Assembly: GCF_009389715.1 (NCBI RefSeq)
Contig: NC_052400.1
Coordinates: forward strand, 22,289,674 to 22,353,673
Source of the DNA: Phoenix dactylifera
Lineage: Eukaryota > Streptophyta > Magnoliopsida > Arecales > Arecaceae
Length of the DNA stretch: 64,000 bases
Reading direction: 5' to 3'
The notes under the pieces are model-generated. The model was not told where the DNA came from. It saw only the letters and a list, made by a program, of their open reading frames with translations, and ran no database searches. The first letter of the stretch is position 1; each line of letters begins with the position of its first letter. This document shows, in pieces, positions 1 to 11,689 of the stretch. Both the position numbers and the translations under genes were made by a program.

Positions 1-311
1 AAACAGATGCTATGTGGTTATGCTATCTTTTTCGTAACTCCTTGTTTGCATGCTTCTCAGTTTCAACAGAATATGCTTTCCAGCATGCAGACATGCACAT
101 TCATATGCTTTCCTTCAAAGGACAAAAAGATAAGCCTCCTCCTGTATCAAAGAAATAAAAAAAGATAAGCCTCCTCGTAACTTTTAGTTCTTAAAAGTTG
201 AAAAAAAACATTCTTTTCATATGAATTCAAGTGTTGAATATAAATAGCTATTACAAGGCAAAAATGCCAAAAGAGAACACATTTCTTGTCATATGAGGAA
301 CATAGTCTAAC

Positions 312-386
312 TCTCTCTCTCCAACCCCCTCCCCCCCCCCCCCCCCCTCTCCCTCCCTCCCTCCCTCCCTCTCCCCTGCCCCCCCT
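312..386. repeat. C-rich / (CCCT)n simple repeat
   Basis: A CT run leads into an uninterrupted C run, then CCCT units and a second C-rich run. The complementary strand is G-rich and could form quadruplex structures. Confidence 0.9.
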
Positions 387-784
387 CTGTTCTACGTATG
401 CATGAATATGTATGTGTGCATATAGGTGGAAGGTACTTAAGCATGTATGAATGCATGCAAGTTTATTTTAATTTAGTCATTAAAATAATGCCTGGTTGGT
501 GGAGAGCTTGATGCTTGTGCCCCTAGGTCTAGGATGGGTGTCTTGGGGCATTCTAATGCACCTCTGTAAAAGGACAAAAAAAAGCATTCTTTGCTAGTGT
601 ACCTGCATGGTAAGTGTGTTGTTTGTGAGTGTCTCGGCCAGCAGTCAGGGAAAATATGTCCTCTACTTACAGTCATCCAGCATTTTTTCCCTAGTTTTCC
701 TTCCAGCAGATGGTGCAAAGTGAGATTGCATATGAAGGTAATTGCATTTGTTACTGTCATGGATGCTTCAGGGACTAAAACTAA

Positions 785-1228
785 AGGCTCGTTTGGTTCG
801 CGGGAAGCATTTTTCCTCCTAGGAATATGATTCCTGAAAAATAAATTCCTAAAAAGAGGATGCCTAGGAAAGTATTTTTGGCATGTTTGATTGACCATGG
901 AAAAGTAACAAATTTCCAAAGTGCTTATGTTTGGTTGGCCATCCACTTTCCTGAAAAAGTTATGTATAATTTCTATTATGCCCTTAATAAAAATTAGGTC
1001 TTTAATGCCTCTTTAATGCTGAAGGGCTTTTTTGGGAAAAAGTAAAAATGGAGTGATTTCCGTCTCATGGGAAAGTAACTTTTCCATGAAATGTGGGAAT
1101 CATATTCCCATGGGAATACAACTTTTCCGTCTCTCTTGTTTGAAAACTCCAACCAAACAAGAGGTATCTCATTACTTTTCCGTTGACCATACTTTCCCCC
1201 CTTCTTTTCCCGCGAACCAAACGAGCCC
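785..1228. mobile_element. Tourist-like MITE (PIF/Harbinger type), copy 1
   Basis: The two ends are inverted copies: GGCTCGTTTGGTTCGCGGG on the left and its complement on the right. They are flanked on both sides by TAA (782-784 and 1229-1231), the 3-bp target duplication expected of PIF/Harbinger elements. The element is 444 bp, AT-rich inside and has no transposase. A related element with the same kind of ends and the same TAA duplication lies at 37234-37683. The small open frames inside it are not considered genes. Confidence 0.82.
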
Positions 1229-2100
1229 TAAGAGTTTGAGGTTGTTCAAGAATTGATTGCGACAAGGGTAGATTGATTGCAATTTTCTTTTGGTAGTTTA
1301 TGGAAAAGGCTTCCGAGTCAAGTTCTAACATTGATGTGGTCAAAACAAGAAAAAAGCACGGTGGAGAGAATTAGAAGCATTATGAGGGATGAAATATTCC
1401 TTATTGTGGCAAAACTTAAACTGCAATTTTATGAATTGCTCCGCCTGGCTTGTTTGTGGACCTGAATTAGGGAGATATAGTTGACATTATGTCTATTTCA
1501 TAAGAAATGGACTATATGTCGGGCATTTAGAAAGTGGGTTACTTTTTACTGTATCTGTTATTTTTCTTAAAGCGAGAACATTATCTGACACATGCTACTG
1601 TAGCCAAGTATCATTTTAAGGTGAGGGCACAAAATGATTTCATGTACACTATTAGGTGAAATCCATGATTGAACATCTTAGTCACATCTATTTCAAGGTT
1701 GGTTCATCATTGAATGATATAATGACAGAAACAGGGGACTACCATGAAGTACCTTAGTGGGTTTGCCATTCCTACCCTTTCCTACAGATTCCACCTGTGT
1801 TTTCAGTGAATAAGTTATACCATTCTTCTAGAATAGGTTATATTCTCTTGCTGTTGGATACGTTATGTTCTTTGGTATTTTATTTGGTTGGATATTGATT
1901 CATTATTTGTAATAACATGTTTGTAGAAAAACCTAAATTTTCAAAGATGGTACCATATGGATAATCTCTTGCCAAATGATCACCTTTCTGCTTAAATATG
2001 AAACAAGATTTTGTTGAAGTAGACCTTTCTCATACTGGCTTCTGCATCTGAATAATGTGTTTTGATCCATTTAGTTCTGCATTGCTCTGTCATCATTTTT

Positions 2101-2166
2101 CAAACTTGTTTGTTAGAATTTGCAAATGATCATTGTTCAAACTTGTTTGTTAGAATTTGCAAATGA
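2101..2166. repeat. 37-bp tandem duplication
   Basis: The segment beginning CAAACTTGTTTGTTAGAATT at 2101 recurs at 2138. This is a local two-copy duplication in non-coding sequence. Confidence 0.85.
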
Positions 2167-2497
2167 GTCAAACCTCTGTTTAGAACATCTCGACAAGGAC
2201 AATTTAAGCTGATCTACATTGGTTTATGACTAACACCCCAGCAATATGGCAGGAGTCAATATTCATTTCATTAGTGGCCTCTTTCTTACTTGCTGACAGT
2301 CAGTATTATTGCAATACCTTGTTGGTTATAGAGAAATTCTGGTTCTCTTATCTAGAATCATGGATTTTATCATACCTTTTGCTTGATAGTGATCATCTAT
2401 TATTTCTCCTGGTGCTTGTAGAAGACTATTTTTCATTTTAACCTGTTCTATTGTCCAACTCAAGTGACCAAATAATCCTTGTTTGCTCTGTTTGTAG

Positions 2498-2989
2498 GAG
2501 GCCCCTGCTGTCGTCCAGTCTTATTATAACAAGAGAATAGTGGGTTGTCCTGGTGGTGAAGGTGGTAAGTTGCTATAGCTAATGACAGTTTAGTATTTTG
2601 ATTCTCTCCATTATCGTTGTTAAGAGCAATTTTTACCCATGACTTATCTTTTATTGAAGAACCAACTTTGGTGTCAGCTGAATTTTTCATTTAAAACTAA
2701 TGTGTTTGCAGAGGACGAACATGATGTTGTATGGTTTTGGCTGGAGAAGGGCAAGCCACATGAATGTCCTGTGTGCTCTCAATACTTTGAGGTAATTGAG
2801 ATAACTTGATTCTTCTAGCTTAGGTTTATATGTGATTAGAAGAGAGAGATACCCATAATCTTCAATAGATGCTTTGCGTGAAGGTTTCTGTAACGGAAGC
2901 ACTGACTTATTTTGGTACCTTTTTTGCAGCTGGAGGTGATTGGTGGAGGAGGGGATCCTGATGGGCATAGTGATGATGACCACCATTGA
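2498..2989 (+). CDS. COX5B: Cytochrome c oxidase subunit 5b, C-terminal exons (partial)
   Basis: Three coding exons are visible: 2498-2564, 2712-2791 and 2930-2989, joined by GT-AG introns with consistent phases. They encode 68 residues ending at TGA 2987-2989. The product is the zinc-binding C-terminal half of mitochondrial complex IV subunit Vb. It carries the VVQSYYNKRIVGCPGGEGED block, a VVWFWLEKGK segment and the ECPVCSQYFELEV zinc-site region, where the Cys residues of IVGC and CPVC are expected ligands. The tail is an Asp/His-rich DGHSDDDHH, as in plant COX5b. The first exon starts in phase 0 with EAPAVV, so the presequence and N-terminal exons are missing and presumably lie upstream of the window. 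The gene is nuclear and the protein is imported into the mitochondrial inner membrane. No frameshift or stop is seen in the three exons. Confidence 0.93.
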
Positions 2990-3734
2990 AACAAACAGAT
3001 TTCTGCAAAATAAACAAAAAGGTGAGGCAGTCGTTCTGATGCTATGTAGCAGTGGATGACTTTTGTTTTATTTTTGTTTAATCAATTTTCTTGCACCAAG
3101 CGTGGTGGTGTATTTTGTTTAATTAAGTTGTATTTGAACTTGGTTCTTTGAGCCTTTATGTCAATCGTCAATTAATAATCAGTGGCCACATGAAACTCAA
3201 CATTCTTTCTCGGTTATACTAAATCAAATTGAAACGGATTCATTATATGTGGTGTAGAAATGCTTTAATGAATTGTGTGTTGATGGATGGCTGAATGGGC
3301 GGGGCAACGAATGATGTCCAAAGGCTGCTCGAGTCACAACAACATATAATTCACTGGCTTGGAAATATTGTGTCACAAGATGCGGTGGGAGCATAACACC
3401 TCGCATATCAATAGTTGGTTTCTATTTCTCATCGACAAAATATGTTGGTTGAATTGCCACTTCATACGTGGCATGACAGCTCTGTTTAATTCTTTGAATT
3501 CTGTCTGCAGTTGGAGCTTTGCTATCCGAGTACTTAAAAAGAATCTGCTACTGTGATAAAAATCAGAAAATAAGAAATCTAAGAATAAGAGGTAGTTAAA
3601 ATTTTGATAGAACTTGGGAGCCAGAGAGCAACATGGGAGGGAGTGATGGAGGAACGGCAGCATGACTTTGAGGCGGCAAAGATGGAGAGAATGGGGCCAG
3701 ATGAGGCTGGTTTAAGCCGCAGGAGCACTGTCAT

Positions 3735-4465
3735 CGAGGGGTTCGGGTTATATCTTTTGCACGAAAGAATGGTTGATCTTATTTCACAAGGATCGTGCCA
3801 TGTGTAGATCTTAAAGCATTTTGGATTTCTTCATTCATCCATTTGCATAGATCTTGAGGTGGCTCTGTTGTGAGACTTGATTGTGATTCACATGAAGAAA
3901 GGTGAATCCTTCTTTTGTTCGAAAGATACAAGACTTGTATAGACTTATCGAAGATGGTCATCAGTGATTGAATTGTGCATCACAGTTGCTAAAAAAAATG
4001 GGGAGGGAAGTTTTTTCGAATGACTTCCAAGGTCCAAGAGATCCATGATTGTATTTCAGCTAATGTACTCAATGACCTCGGGTGTTGGTTTGGGAGTGCA
4101 TTGATCGGATCTTTTTCATCGGTATATGGATCCAATGCCACCATGTCTACGAAGTCCAATACCTTTCTCTGCTTATCATCGGATCATTGTCTCTTGCTCT
4201 TCTAGGTATGTGTGTTCCAAAGCATAGAGCGGTATGAGTCCTATCGGGTGGTGTATATTGGTTGGCGAATTCCATAGTGAGGCTCTCCTGCTCATTGAAT
4301 AGGGTTCGGGCTATATCTTCGTGCAAAAGGACAATTGATCTTCTTTTACGATATTAACTGTTAGTCGTGCTTTGCTCATATCTCAAGGCATTCTAGACTT
4401 TTTTTTATTCATCCATTTGCACGTATTTTAAAGCAATTGTCGTGAGATCTTATGGTGGATTCACG
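3735..4465. repeat. Diverged direct duplication (about 170 bp, two copies)
   Basis: The segment around 3735-3905 (GGGTTCGGGTTATATCTT, then TTCATCCATTTGCA and a GTGATTCAC end) reappears diverged at 4301-4465 in the same order. The 3.0-4.4 kb stretch holds no recognisable gene. Confidence 0.6.
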
Positions 4466-4672
4466 CGCGAAGGATGCAATCCCCGTCCCATGGAATAACC
4501 CAGCTGCATGTTTCGCCGCACTCGGGCAGCCCTCGAAAAATGGAATCGTCGAACAGTCGGTAACAACATCCTTTGTCTCGGCCAGCGGATCCTTCGACTT
4601 CAGACTCAAGGGGCCAATTTGGGAGGCCTCAACTCCAACGAGCGCCAGCATTTACGTAAGACTCCTAGCGTC
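4440..4672 (+). other. GC-rich coding-like remnant, left part (unidentified)
   Basis: An open frame beginning MVDSRAKDAIPVPWNNPA reads through this segment, which is much richer in GC than its flanks. I do not recognise the family. It stops abruptly at the AT-rich candidate solo LTR that follows. Similar GC-rich sequence resumes beyond the LTR, so both parts may once have been one sequence. It could be a gene fragment, part of an older retroelement, or chance. Confidence 0.3.
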
Positions 4673-5089
4673 TGTTGGAAATAATTCAAACCTGTACTGA
4701 AGAGAATAATCAATTGTATTTTATTTTTTGAATAAGTCAGAATCTCTCTAGTTTGTTGCTAGGATGTTGGGCATGTTTGCTAGTATGTAGGACAGTTTTA
4801 ACTAATGCTATGATGTAGGGCTATTTGTGTTTGTTAGAGAAAAAATAGGGCAAGTGTAGACCGTGTTTACTTCCTTGTCAAGTCACCTAGTCTATTTAAG
4901 AGTACTCTGTTATGTGTTCTAGAGATATACAAAAAAAAAAAAAAGATTTATCAATATAACTGTGTCTTTGTTTTTCAGATTTTGTGTATCCTCCACAGCT
5001 GGCCTTTGTTTTTCTGTTCTCTGTATTCTCTATCCCCTCCCATCGTCGTTTTCTCCTTCTCACCGCTTTATTGATGTCCTTCGCCAACA
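4673..5089. mobile_element. Candidate solo LTR, about 417 bp
   Basis: The segment begins TGTTGG and ends CCAACA, the inverted ends typical of Copia-type LTRs. It is AT-rich between GC-rich flanks and contains a TATA-like CTATTTAAG near 4893. The flanks show only an imperfect duplication (AGCGTC before, AGCGA after). No internal retroelement domains are present, so a solo LTR is more likely than a full element. Confidence 0.5.
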
Positions 5090-5117
5090 AGCGAATCGGA
5101 TCCGTGCCCTCGGATAG

Positions 5118-5435
5118 CCAAATGGATCAACTGTAGATGATGAAGCAGGCATTTGCTCGGCGCTCTATGACTATTTTCCGATCCAGGCGCGCATCTTCGC
5201 AGACAAGAGGAACGACGGACCTGCCGCTGGTGCGGTCGTCGACCAGCATGTCAAGTCCCGACCTGTCACCCACGAGGAAAAAGCGCGGGGCCCGGACCAA
5301 GGCGCACTCTCCTATCGAGCATATTGGCCTATTATTATTCAAAGCAGACTTGACGCGGAGCCGTCCGGCACTTCCTTCACCCGTGCTTGCATCGGGGGAG
5401 ACTCCCGCCGAAGCAGCATCCTACCGCGCGCCTGA
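5118..5435 (+). other. GC-rich coding-like remnant, right part (unidentified)
   Basis: A frame of 105 codons is open between TAG 5115-5117 and TGA 5433-5435, reading DDEAGICSALYDYFPIQARI near its start. It has no in-frame ATG at its beginning. A neighbouring frame upstream reads MDQL and then stops, which suggests a frameshifted relic. The codon and GC character look like coding sequence, but I cannot assign a family. Confidence 0.3.
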
Positions 5436-7444
5436 TTACTTTTTGCATTGTATCTTATAAAATAATTGCCAGAACACCTGTAAATCGCCTTCTTTCATAT
5501 CCATCTTTTGTGACAGGTGGTTTCCTTCCATCGATCATGGATACAACCTCCTCCTGGCACAGAAGGCCTCGCGTTCTCGACACTGGGGTCTCATGGCATG
5601 ACTCTGCATGCTGGGACTATATCGAGTAGCTTATGCGACCATGTGGATTCTTTCACCGCCGGATCCAATGGGTTTTGGCCTATGCCATCAGTCCAAGCTT
5701 CATGACGCGTGGTTTTCGTTGACATGCATGCAGTAGGGGTGAGGCAGGGGAGCCCCCGTCCCCCTACCTCTTTATATCGTGTGCCGACTTTCGAGATGTG
5801 TGCGTTAAGATGAAAATCGAGAAGAAAAACTTGTGTTAGGAAATATTAGGACTTAATTAGTAGTTCGAGCGAGTTCGCCTAACGATAGTAAATGGAATGT
5901 GCGAATGAGGCCTCCTCCTCCTGTGATCTTTCAATAAATCTGTGGTGCTTGATCGGCGTGCAGGAATCTGAGTTGGTGAATTGAAGTCCCTGCAGGTTCT
6001 AATTAACTGGTTTGAAGGTTTTGAACTGCTAGTTATGGACCGAAAGATCACGAACCCCAGATTTTTTGTAAATCCTATTCCTCAATCATCCTCTACATCA
6101 TTGTGAATGCGAAGCCACGTTTCTCACAACAAATCCAGATGCCAATAATTAGCAAGTTTTGATAATTTATTTTCATGAAAACATCATGATCGTGCAATTG
6201 CTCCAAATTCTTCAGGTCCTGTTACTCCGAAGCAAAACTACGTACTCTCGCTAATATACGAGCATTTGTATTTTGCACGGCTGTCATGTGATTCTAGGAA
6301 CTGAAGCGGAGACCTTCCAGAAAAGCTTTTTCCTCTTTGTTCTATCTAACAGCTGAGGTCAAGGTCGCAGCCTGGAAACATGCTGTACACGGATTGCTTT
6401 CGCTATAATGATAGTCTTGATGTTTCTTAGGAAATAAATATTCTGCTGCAATTTTAGGGATAGCGAATTTTCTTTCCAAGTGATTGGATATTTTTTTAGT
6501 TGGTGATCAAATTTCAATCGTAGCAGGACCTATCAACTTACAATAATTTAGTTCTCACTCATCATATCCTAACAAGTCATCTTCATTGATTTAATATATT
6601 TGCAGGCATAATGAATTAGTTAACAGTCCTATTGTTTGTCCCTCAAGTAATTCCTTGCCTACGGTAAAAAAAAAAAAAAGCCTGATCTCCATGCCATAGA
6701 TGGGGACATCTAGCTTTATCTACTCCCTTTGTGGAAAATTTTAGCAATAGTTGCTTACCATTCAAAAACAAAAACTTATGCAAGTCAAACTCCAAATAAG
6801 CCACAGCTGCATTAACTCCGCTCCAACCTATTGTGTCAGGTGGATATCTAGTACCTGAAATATCGATCATGGACTCATGGTCATAATTCTAACAAAATCA
6901 AATGTACTGCTGGATTTTCTGGCATCGCAGTGTCATTAGAATGAAAAGTAACATGGTTGTAAGGCGTAGGCGACGCTGATTCGTAATTTAATGTCTGAGG
7001 TCATACTGCCATGCTTCGAGTCGTATCTTTAATCAGCAAAACTTTGCCACAGCTAAGATTAGATGGCGAACATGTGACGATGCCTATATCTTGTACTTGG
7101 AAATGTTCCCATTGAAAAGGTCCGACTCCATTAAACTAAATAGTCAGCACGGCAGGCGAGCACAAACCCAGTCAGATAAACCTTTCTTGTTCCTGCTCTT
7201 TCCATTCTAAAATCCAAATCCACGCGAGCTGGCACTTCATAATTCGACCGTTGCGTTTAAATATTCAGTCAAAGCAAACATGCAATTCCCCTTCGCTGCA
7301 AGCAAACAGAAGCAAAAGGCGCCATAATCCAGCTGTAGACCTATTTCCTTCTCCAAAACGCTCAGATGATCAGCATTGTAATAAGAAGGAAATCCGTTCC
7401 TTTCCCCTATATTCTCCTGTGGTGAACCTCCCTCCCTCCCTCCT
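5436..7444. other. Gene-free interval upstream of the receptor-like kinase
   Basis: I see no supported gene here. There is a moderately GC-rich piece at 5515-5710 with short open frames, then AT-rich sequence with A runs near 6665. The final 200 bases before 7445 are the likely kinase leader and contain a CCCT run just before the start codon. No convincing TATA box could be chosen. Confidence 0.6.
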
Positions 7445-8812
7445 ATGGAGGCCAAAAAAGCCGCGGTTGTTGTTTGCATTGCAACCACCGTCCTCCTACT
7501 CGCGCTCATACTCCTCTTCTCATTCCTCGGAATGTTATCCAAAACCCTCTTCACTGTCGTAGCCATCGCCTTTGCCGTGGTCGTCGTGATCGCCGTATGG
7601 TTGTTTGTACACCACGCAATCATAAATCAGAGGAGGAAGTCGGCGCCGGTGAGGCGCTCGGTCGTCGTGGGCGAAGAGCTCCGCCTCGAATATAGCTTCC
7701 TCCAAAAGGTTGCAGGGCTACCCAGAAAGTTTTCCTACAGAACACTCGAGGCCGCCACCGACAACTTCCAGGCGTTGCTCGGACGTGGCTCCTCGGCGTC
7801 GGTCTTCAAGGGGATCCTGGACGATGGCACGGCCATCGCCGTCAAGAGGATCGAGGGCACCGAGCATGGGGACAAGGAGTTCCGATCCGAGATCGCAGCG
7901 ATCGCCAGCATCCAGCACGTGAACCTCGTACGCCTTCTTGGCTACTGCCTCATCCCCGGCGGGCCATACTTCCTCGTCTACGAGTTCATCCACAATGGAT
8001 CGCTGGAAAACTGGATTTTTTCAAGGGAGGAGTGCAGTCGCTGCCGATGCCTACCGTGGGCGTTGAGGTACCAGGTTGCAATCGATGTCGCCAAGGCCCT
8101 TGCATACCTTCACCACGATTGCCGGTCGCGGGTACTGCACCTCGATATCAAGCCGGAGAACATTCTGCTCGATGAGAGCTTCCGGGCGGTCGTATCGGAC
8201 TTTGGCCTGTCAAAGCTGATGAGCAAGGATCAGAGCCGGGTTGTGACGACAGTCCGAGGGACTAGAGGCTACTTGGCCCCAGAGTGGCTCTTAGAGAATG
8301 GGATATCGGAGAAGTCCGATATATATAGCTACGGGATGGTGCTTCTGGAGCTCGTGGGAGGGCGTCGGAATGTTTGTCTTGTCGGAGATGGCGATAGATC
8401 TCAGCGGAAGTGGTCATACTTCCCGAGAATTGTGGCCGAGAAGGTGCGGGAAGGGAGGATCATGGAGGTGGTGGATGAGAGGTTGAGGGGGGAAGGAGGT
8501 GGAGTGGAGGAGAAGCAGGTGAGGACTTTGGTCGACGTGGCACTCTGGTGCATCCAGGAGAAGGCTAAGCTGAGGCCGAGCATGGCGCGGGCGGTCGACA
8601 TGCTCGAGGGTAGGATGGCCGTCGACGTCCCACCAGAGACGCAGATGATCGTTGTAGACCTCCTGGCGATCGACCAACTCAACTCCGACGACGGCCGCTT
8701 CGGACTTCGCGCTGCTGCTGGGGCTGCTTCACAGGCGTGCCCGTCGGAGAGCAAGCACCCAACGTCATCGTCGACCTGCTCGTTGGCTATGTCAGCTCTA
8801 TCCGGTCGATGA
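7445..8812 (+). CDS. Membrane receptor-like Ser/Thr protein kinase, At5g20050-like
   Basis: Intronless gene of 455 residues. Two hydrophobic segments at about residues 7-29 and 36-56 precede a basic stretch (NQRRKS), so the protein is membrane-anchored with almost no extracellular part. The kinase domain covers about 107-390: glycine loop GRGSSASVFKG (113-123), AVK with Lys134, HLDIKPENILLD (catalytic Asp234), DFG 252-254, GTRGYLAPE (272-280). The Arg usually before the catalytic Asp is Leu here (HLD), as in LRK10L/SD-type kinases, so it is a non-RD kinase. The tail after 400 is Ser/Ala-rich and low in complexity. Length and layout match the single-copy plant family of At5g20050 (about 450 residues). 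The start is the first in-frame ATG and opens directly into the first membrane segment. The ligand is unknown. The downstream neighbour resembles At5g20060, which supports this assignment. Confidence 0.9.
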   Translation: MEAKKAAVVVCIATTVLLLALILLFSFLGMLSKTLFTVVAIAFAVVVVIAVWLFVHHAIINQRRKSAPVRRSVVVGEELRLEYSFLQKVAGLPRKFSYRTLEAATDNFQALLGRGSSASVFKGILDDGTAIAVKRIEGTEHGDKEFRSEIAAIASIQHVNLVRLLGYCLIPGGPYFLVYEFIHNGSLENWIFSREECSRCRCLPWALRYQVAIDVAKALAYLHHDCRSRVLHLDIKPENILLDESFRAVVSDFGLSKLMSKDQSRVVTTVRGTRGYLAPEWLLENGISEKSDIYSYGMVLLELVGGRRNVCLVGDGDRSQRKWSYFPRIVAEKVREGRIMEVVDERLRGEGGGVEEKQVRTLVDVALWCIQEKAKLRPSMARAVDMLEGRMAVDVPPETQMIVVDLLAIDQLNSDDGRFGLRAAAGAASQACPSESKHPTSSSTCSLAMSALSGR

Positions 8813-11399
8813 CGCCATTTTAATTTGGCCAGTCAAAACTTGATTAAAGATTGTCCTGAATTGCTTCCTTTTCCTGTTAATTGACTAGTTCGTCAGAGAT
8901 CTCTTTTTCTTTTTCTCCTTTTTCCCTCTCCATGGATTTGGTGGGATTGGAAGAATATTTAGGGGAAGTGTTTTTGGGCTTAACATTTATTTGTGGGTAA
9001 TCTCCACCAGGTTTATTTATTACTCTTTGATAAAATGCTTACCTACTTGATGCGACCATTCGATCTAAATCCGGTTGTCTTAACACATAACAAAGAGGTG
9101 CATATACCGCATTAACACTATCTTGGCATGGAGTAAACTTGATCACCATACCAAAGGTGTCATGTTGAGCATCTTGTCACCGCCAAACCTTAATAGCATG
9201 GCCATTGCCGTTTTAGACAAGGAATACGGGCTTTTGATCTTGCAGGGTATCGACCTTGCTTCGACTTTCAATCCTACCATGCTTCGATTTTGCAAGCCGC
9301 GGCCCGGTCCGGCCTGGATGGGGTGGGATAGATATAGGTCAGGGATTGGAGGATTAGCCCCATTAGATCACCCTTATGTCCACAATTCAGCTGTGGGGAT
9401 CTTAAACCAGAGTCAATGGATTTTCTTATCGCCATTTTCCCTGTTAAGACCACGTCTACTTGAGGAATGCCCATGATGATCTACGAGAATGAGAATTCGA
9501 AGTTCTAACAAAAGAACTCAATCCTTCAAATTTTATGAACCTATCAGCCCTATAGTAATAAATACAACTTCATGTGATATTAACGTTGACCCATTAACAT
9601 TGTTCCTGGTGAATCATATCACAAGTGCCTGTTAGATTAACTAATTGCAAACCCTTTATTCTTCTTCTTCTTCTCTGTACTATAGTCTTTTTTCACAAAA
9701 TAGATATTTAATAAATTCTATGAAAAACACAAAAGAAGAGCGGAAATGGGTGGTGACTTGCTCTTCCCTGTAGGTGAAGAGCCTCGGATGCTCTTAAAAA
9801 GTGCCAATTAATTCTTGATTGGTGCAGATCCCATGAAGTAAGCTCAATTAAAATTTTTCAACGTTTAATCTGAAGCTTAGCATTAGATAATTGGAGGAAT
9901 TTAACATCTATGACATGCCTATCTTGGTTGTCCAACTAGCAATAATTATTGTTTCTTTAGGCTGGATCTTGGACAACTATAGGGCGAAGATGAAGAGATT
10001 TGTTTTTTCAAAGAAGAACTTATATAGGAAAGAAATAAGATATTCTCTCAAAGCACCTGCAAAAAAGAAGAAGAAAAAAACCATGTTTATTTTCTTCTAA
10101 CAATCTAACTATAATTACCACATTGATGGCGGCTGCCGTTGGCAATTTGTTCGCTTCCGGCGTTAAAAAATAAGATGGACACAAGTTGCTTGATTGTTAC
10201 ATACGTAAAACCGTACTTTTTATTTTGAATGGTCTGATGTTGCTGCCCACCAGCATCTCCACACATAATCAATCGAAATGGGAGGCTAGCGCGAGCCAAA
10301 CTCCGTTAGTAAAGGACGAGTTGACAAAGTAAATGGGGTGCAAATGCTTTCATGTAGTTCTTGCAGGGGGGAAAACTAAGGAGGATTGACTTAAATAGTT
10401 TGCATGGTTTTTAATTTGCTCTGTAGGGTCAGGCCTATAATTCTTTCAGAAAGCTGCATGCAAAGGAGAATTTGATAAAAAGGTATCTCCCTTTTACGAT
10501 AATGTGATCACCATCTGGCCTTCTTTAAGGAAATGACTCCAATGGCCATGAGTTTCGCTTCCTATGTAAAATTTCTGAAAGTTAATTTTGCCTTAAGGCC
10601 TCTTTGGGCCAGATTTTTTGTTTCACGTAGCATAATGCCAAGCATGACATTAAATGATTACGTGGCATTTATTTGTTGAGGTGATTTTTTATTTATCCAG
10701 GTGCTGCTCACCCATTTCTATACGTCTAACACTGAACTGATACGAACTACGAGCTGCGTGGGAGAAAGCATTAGAGAAATGACAGTTACCAGGTAACTTC
10801 ACGCACACCAACATACTTTGGGTATCTTTCGTCAAAAGCTGACTCAACGACACATTTACCCTATTAAAAACAACATAAAAAAAGGACACCCACTTTTATG
10901 ATGTGTCAATTTTGAACTCCAAAACATAGCATTTGATCCTTCCCTTCAAGACGAAAGCATTACATTTTGTACATCAGCGATTCAGCCCCCAGCCCATCAT
11001 CCATCTGTATTCTAATCTTCAAGCCAATATATTGGTAACATATAAAAGAAAAACTGACAAGCTAATAATTCCCGGCATCAAGTCAGTTGGTGTCAAGCCA
11101 AGTAATCCGAGATGGAGCCAACTTGCATACTCTAAGAGCCGTACATACCGGATGGTTGCATTTCTCGAGTCCAAGTTTGGGTCTGACTAACTATGGTGGA
11201 AGTTGGAGGTTGGGGGTTGTCCTGTAAATAAATAACAGGGAATCGAGGCAAGGGGCAGTCGCGGAATAAGAAAGAGATCTTGTGGGCAGATTGGTCCGGA
11301 CGGGCGCCAGGCTACTGTGAGGATCCGGTCGGTCATGTGATCTTCGATACTTTCAACCCTGTCATGATGGGCGGCGCGGCGCTTCTGCCCCATTCCCAA
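8813..11399. other. Gene-free interval between kinase and thioesterase
   Basis: This is the 3' flank of the kinase followed by AT-rich sequence with only short, unconvincing open frames. A GC-richer patch at 9280-9330 shows no family resemblance. The last few hundred bases are probably the thioesterase promoter. Confidence 0.6.
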
Positions 11400-11535
11400 T
11401 ATCTTCTCTCTCTCCCCACCACCACCTGTCGAACGCGGACCAAATCATCAAGAGCGATTGAGGGTATAGGAGGGGCAACATTCAAACGAATCAAAGGAAA
11501 GATCGTATGCTTTTGGTTTTTTTCCTCAATCTCAG
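11400..11535 (+). other. Probable non-coding first exon of the thioesterase gene
   Basis: A CT-rich leader (CTCTCTCTCCCCACC near 11405) is followed by purine-rich sequence ending CTCAG before a GT donor at 11536. The next exon begins after the acceptor at 12564 and carries the start codon at 12630. The 5' boundary is approximate and no TATA box could be fixed. Confidence 0.45.
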
Positions 11536-11689
11536 GTTTGCACCCTAGTTTCTGAAAGGAAAACGATAAATAAAAGGAAGGGGGTGTTCTTTTACCTTTT
11601 TTTAAAAAATATAATCTTCTATTCTTCTTCTCTCTTAGATCTTTATTTTCGATGGTCTGCTTCGAAGCGCGCTGTGGTTCTTGGGTGCG

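Larger units (their letters stand above)
1..2497. other. Probable COX5b intron / upstream sequence without recognised exons
   Basis: I searched this stretch for the missing N-terminal COX5b exons (the presequence and the conserved VEDVMPIATGH-type segment of the family) and found none. It is AT-rich and holds a C-rich simple repeat, a MITE and a short tandem duplication, listed separately. The simplest reading is that it belongs to one intron of more than 2.4 kb, with the 5' exons outside the window. This is inferred from the phase-0 acceptor at 2497/2498. Confidence 0.5.

Noticed and set aside
473..946. Minus-strand frame of 157 codons at the left edge
   Set aside because: It runs into the MITE at 785-1228 and resembles no family.
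9123..9476. 117-codon plus-strand frame downstream of the kinase
   Set aside because: No domain, no splice or promoter support, and composition like its non-coding surroundings.
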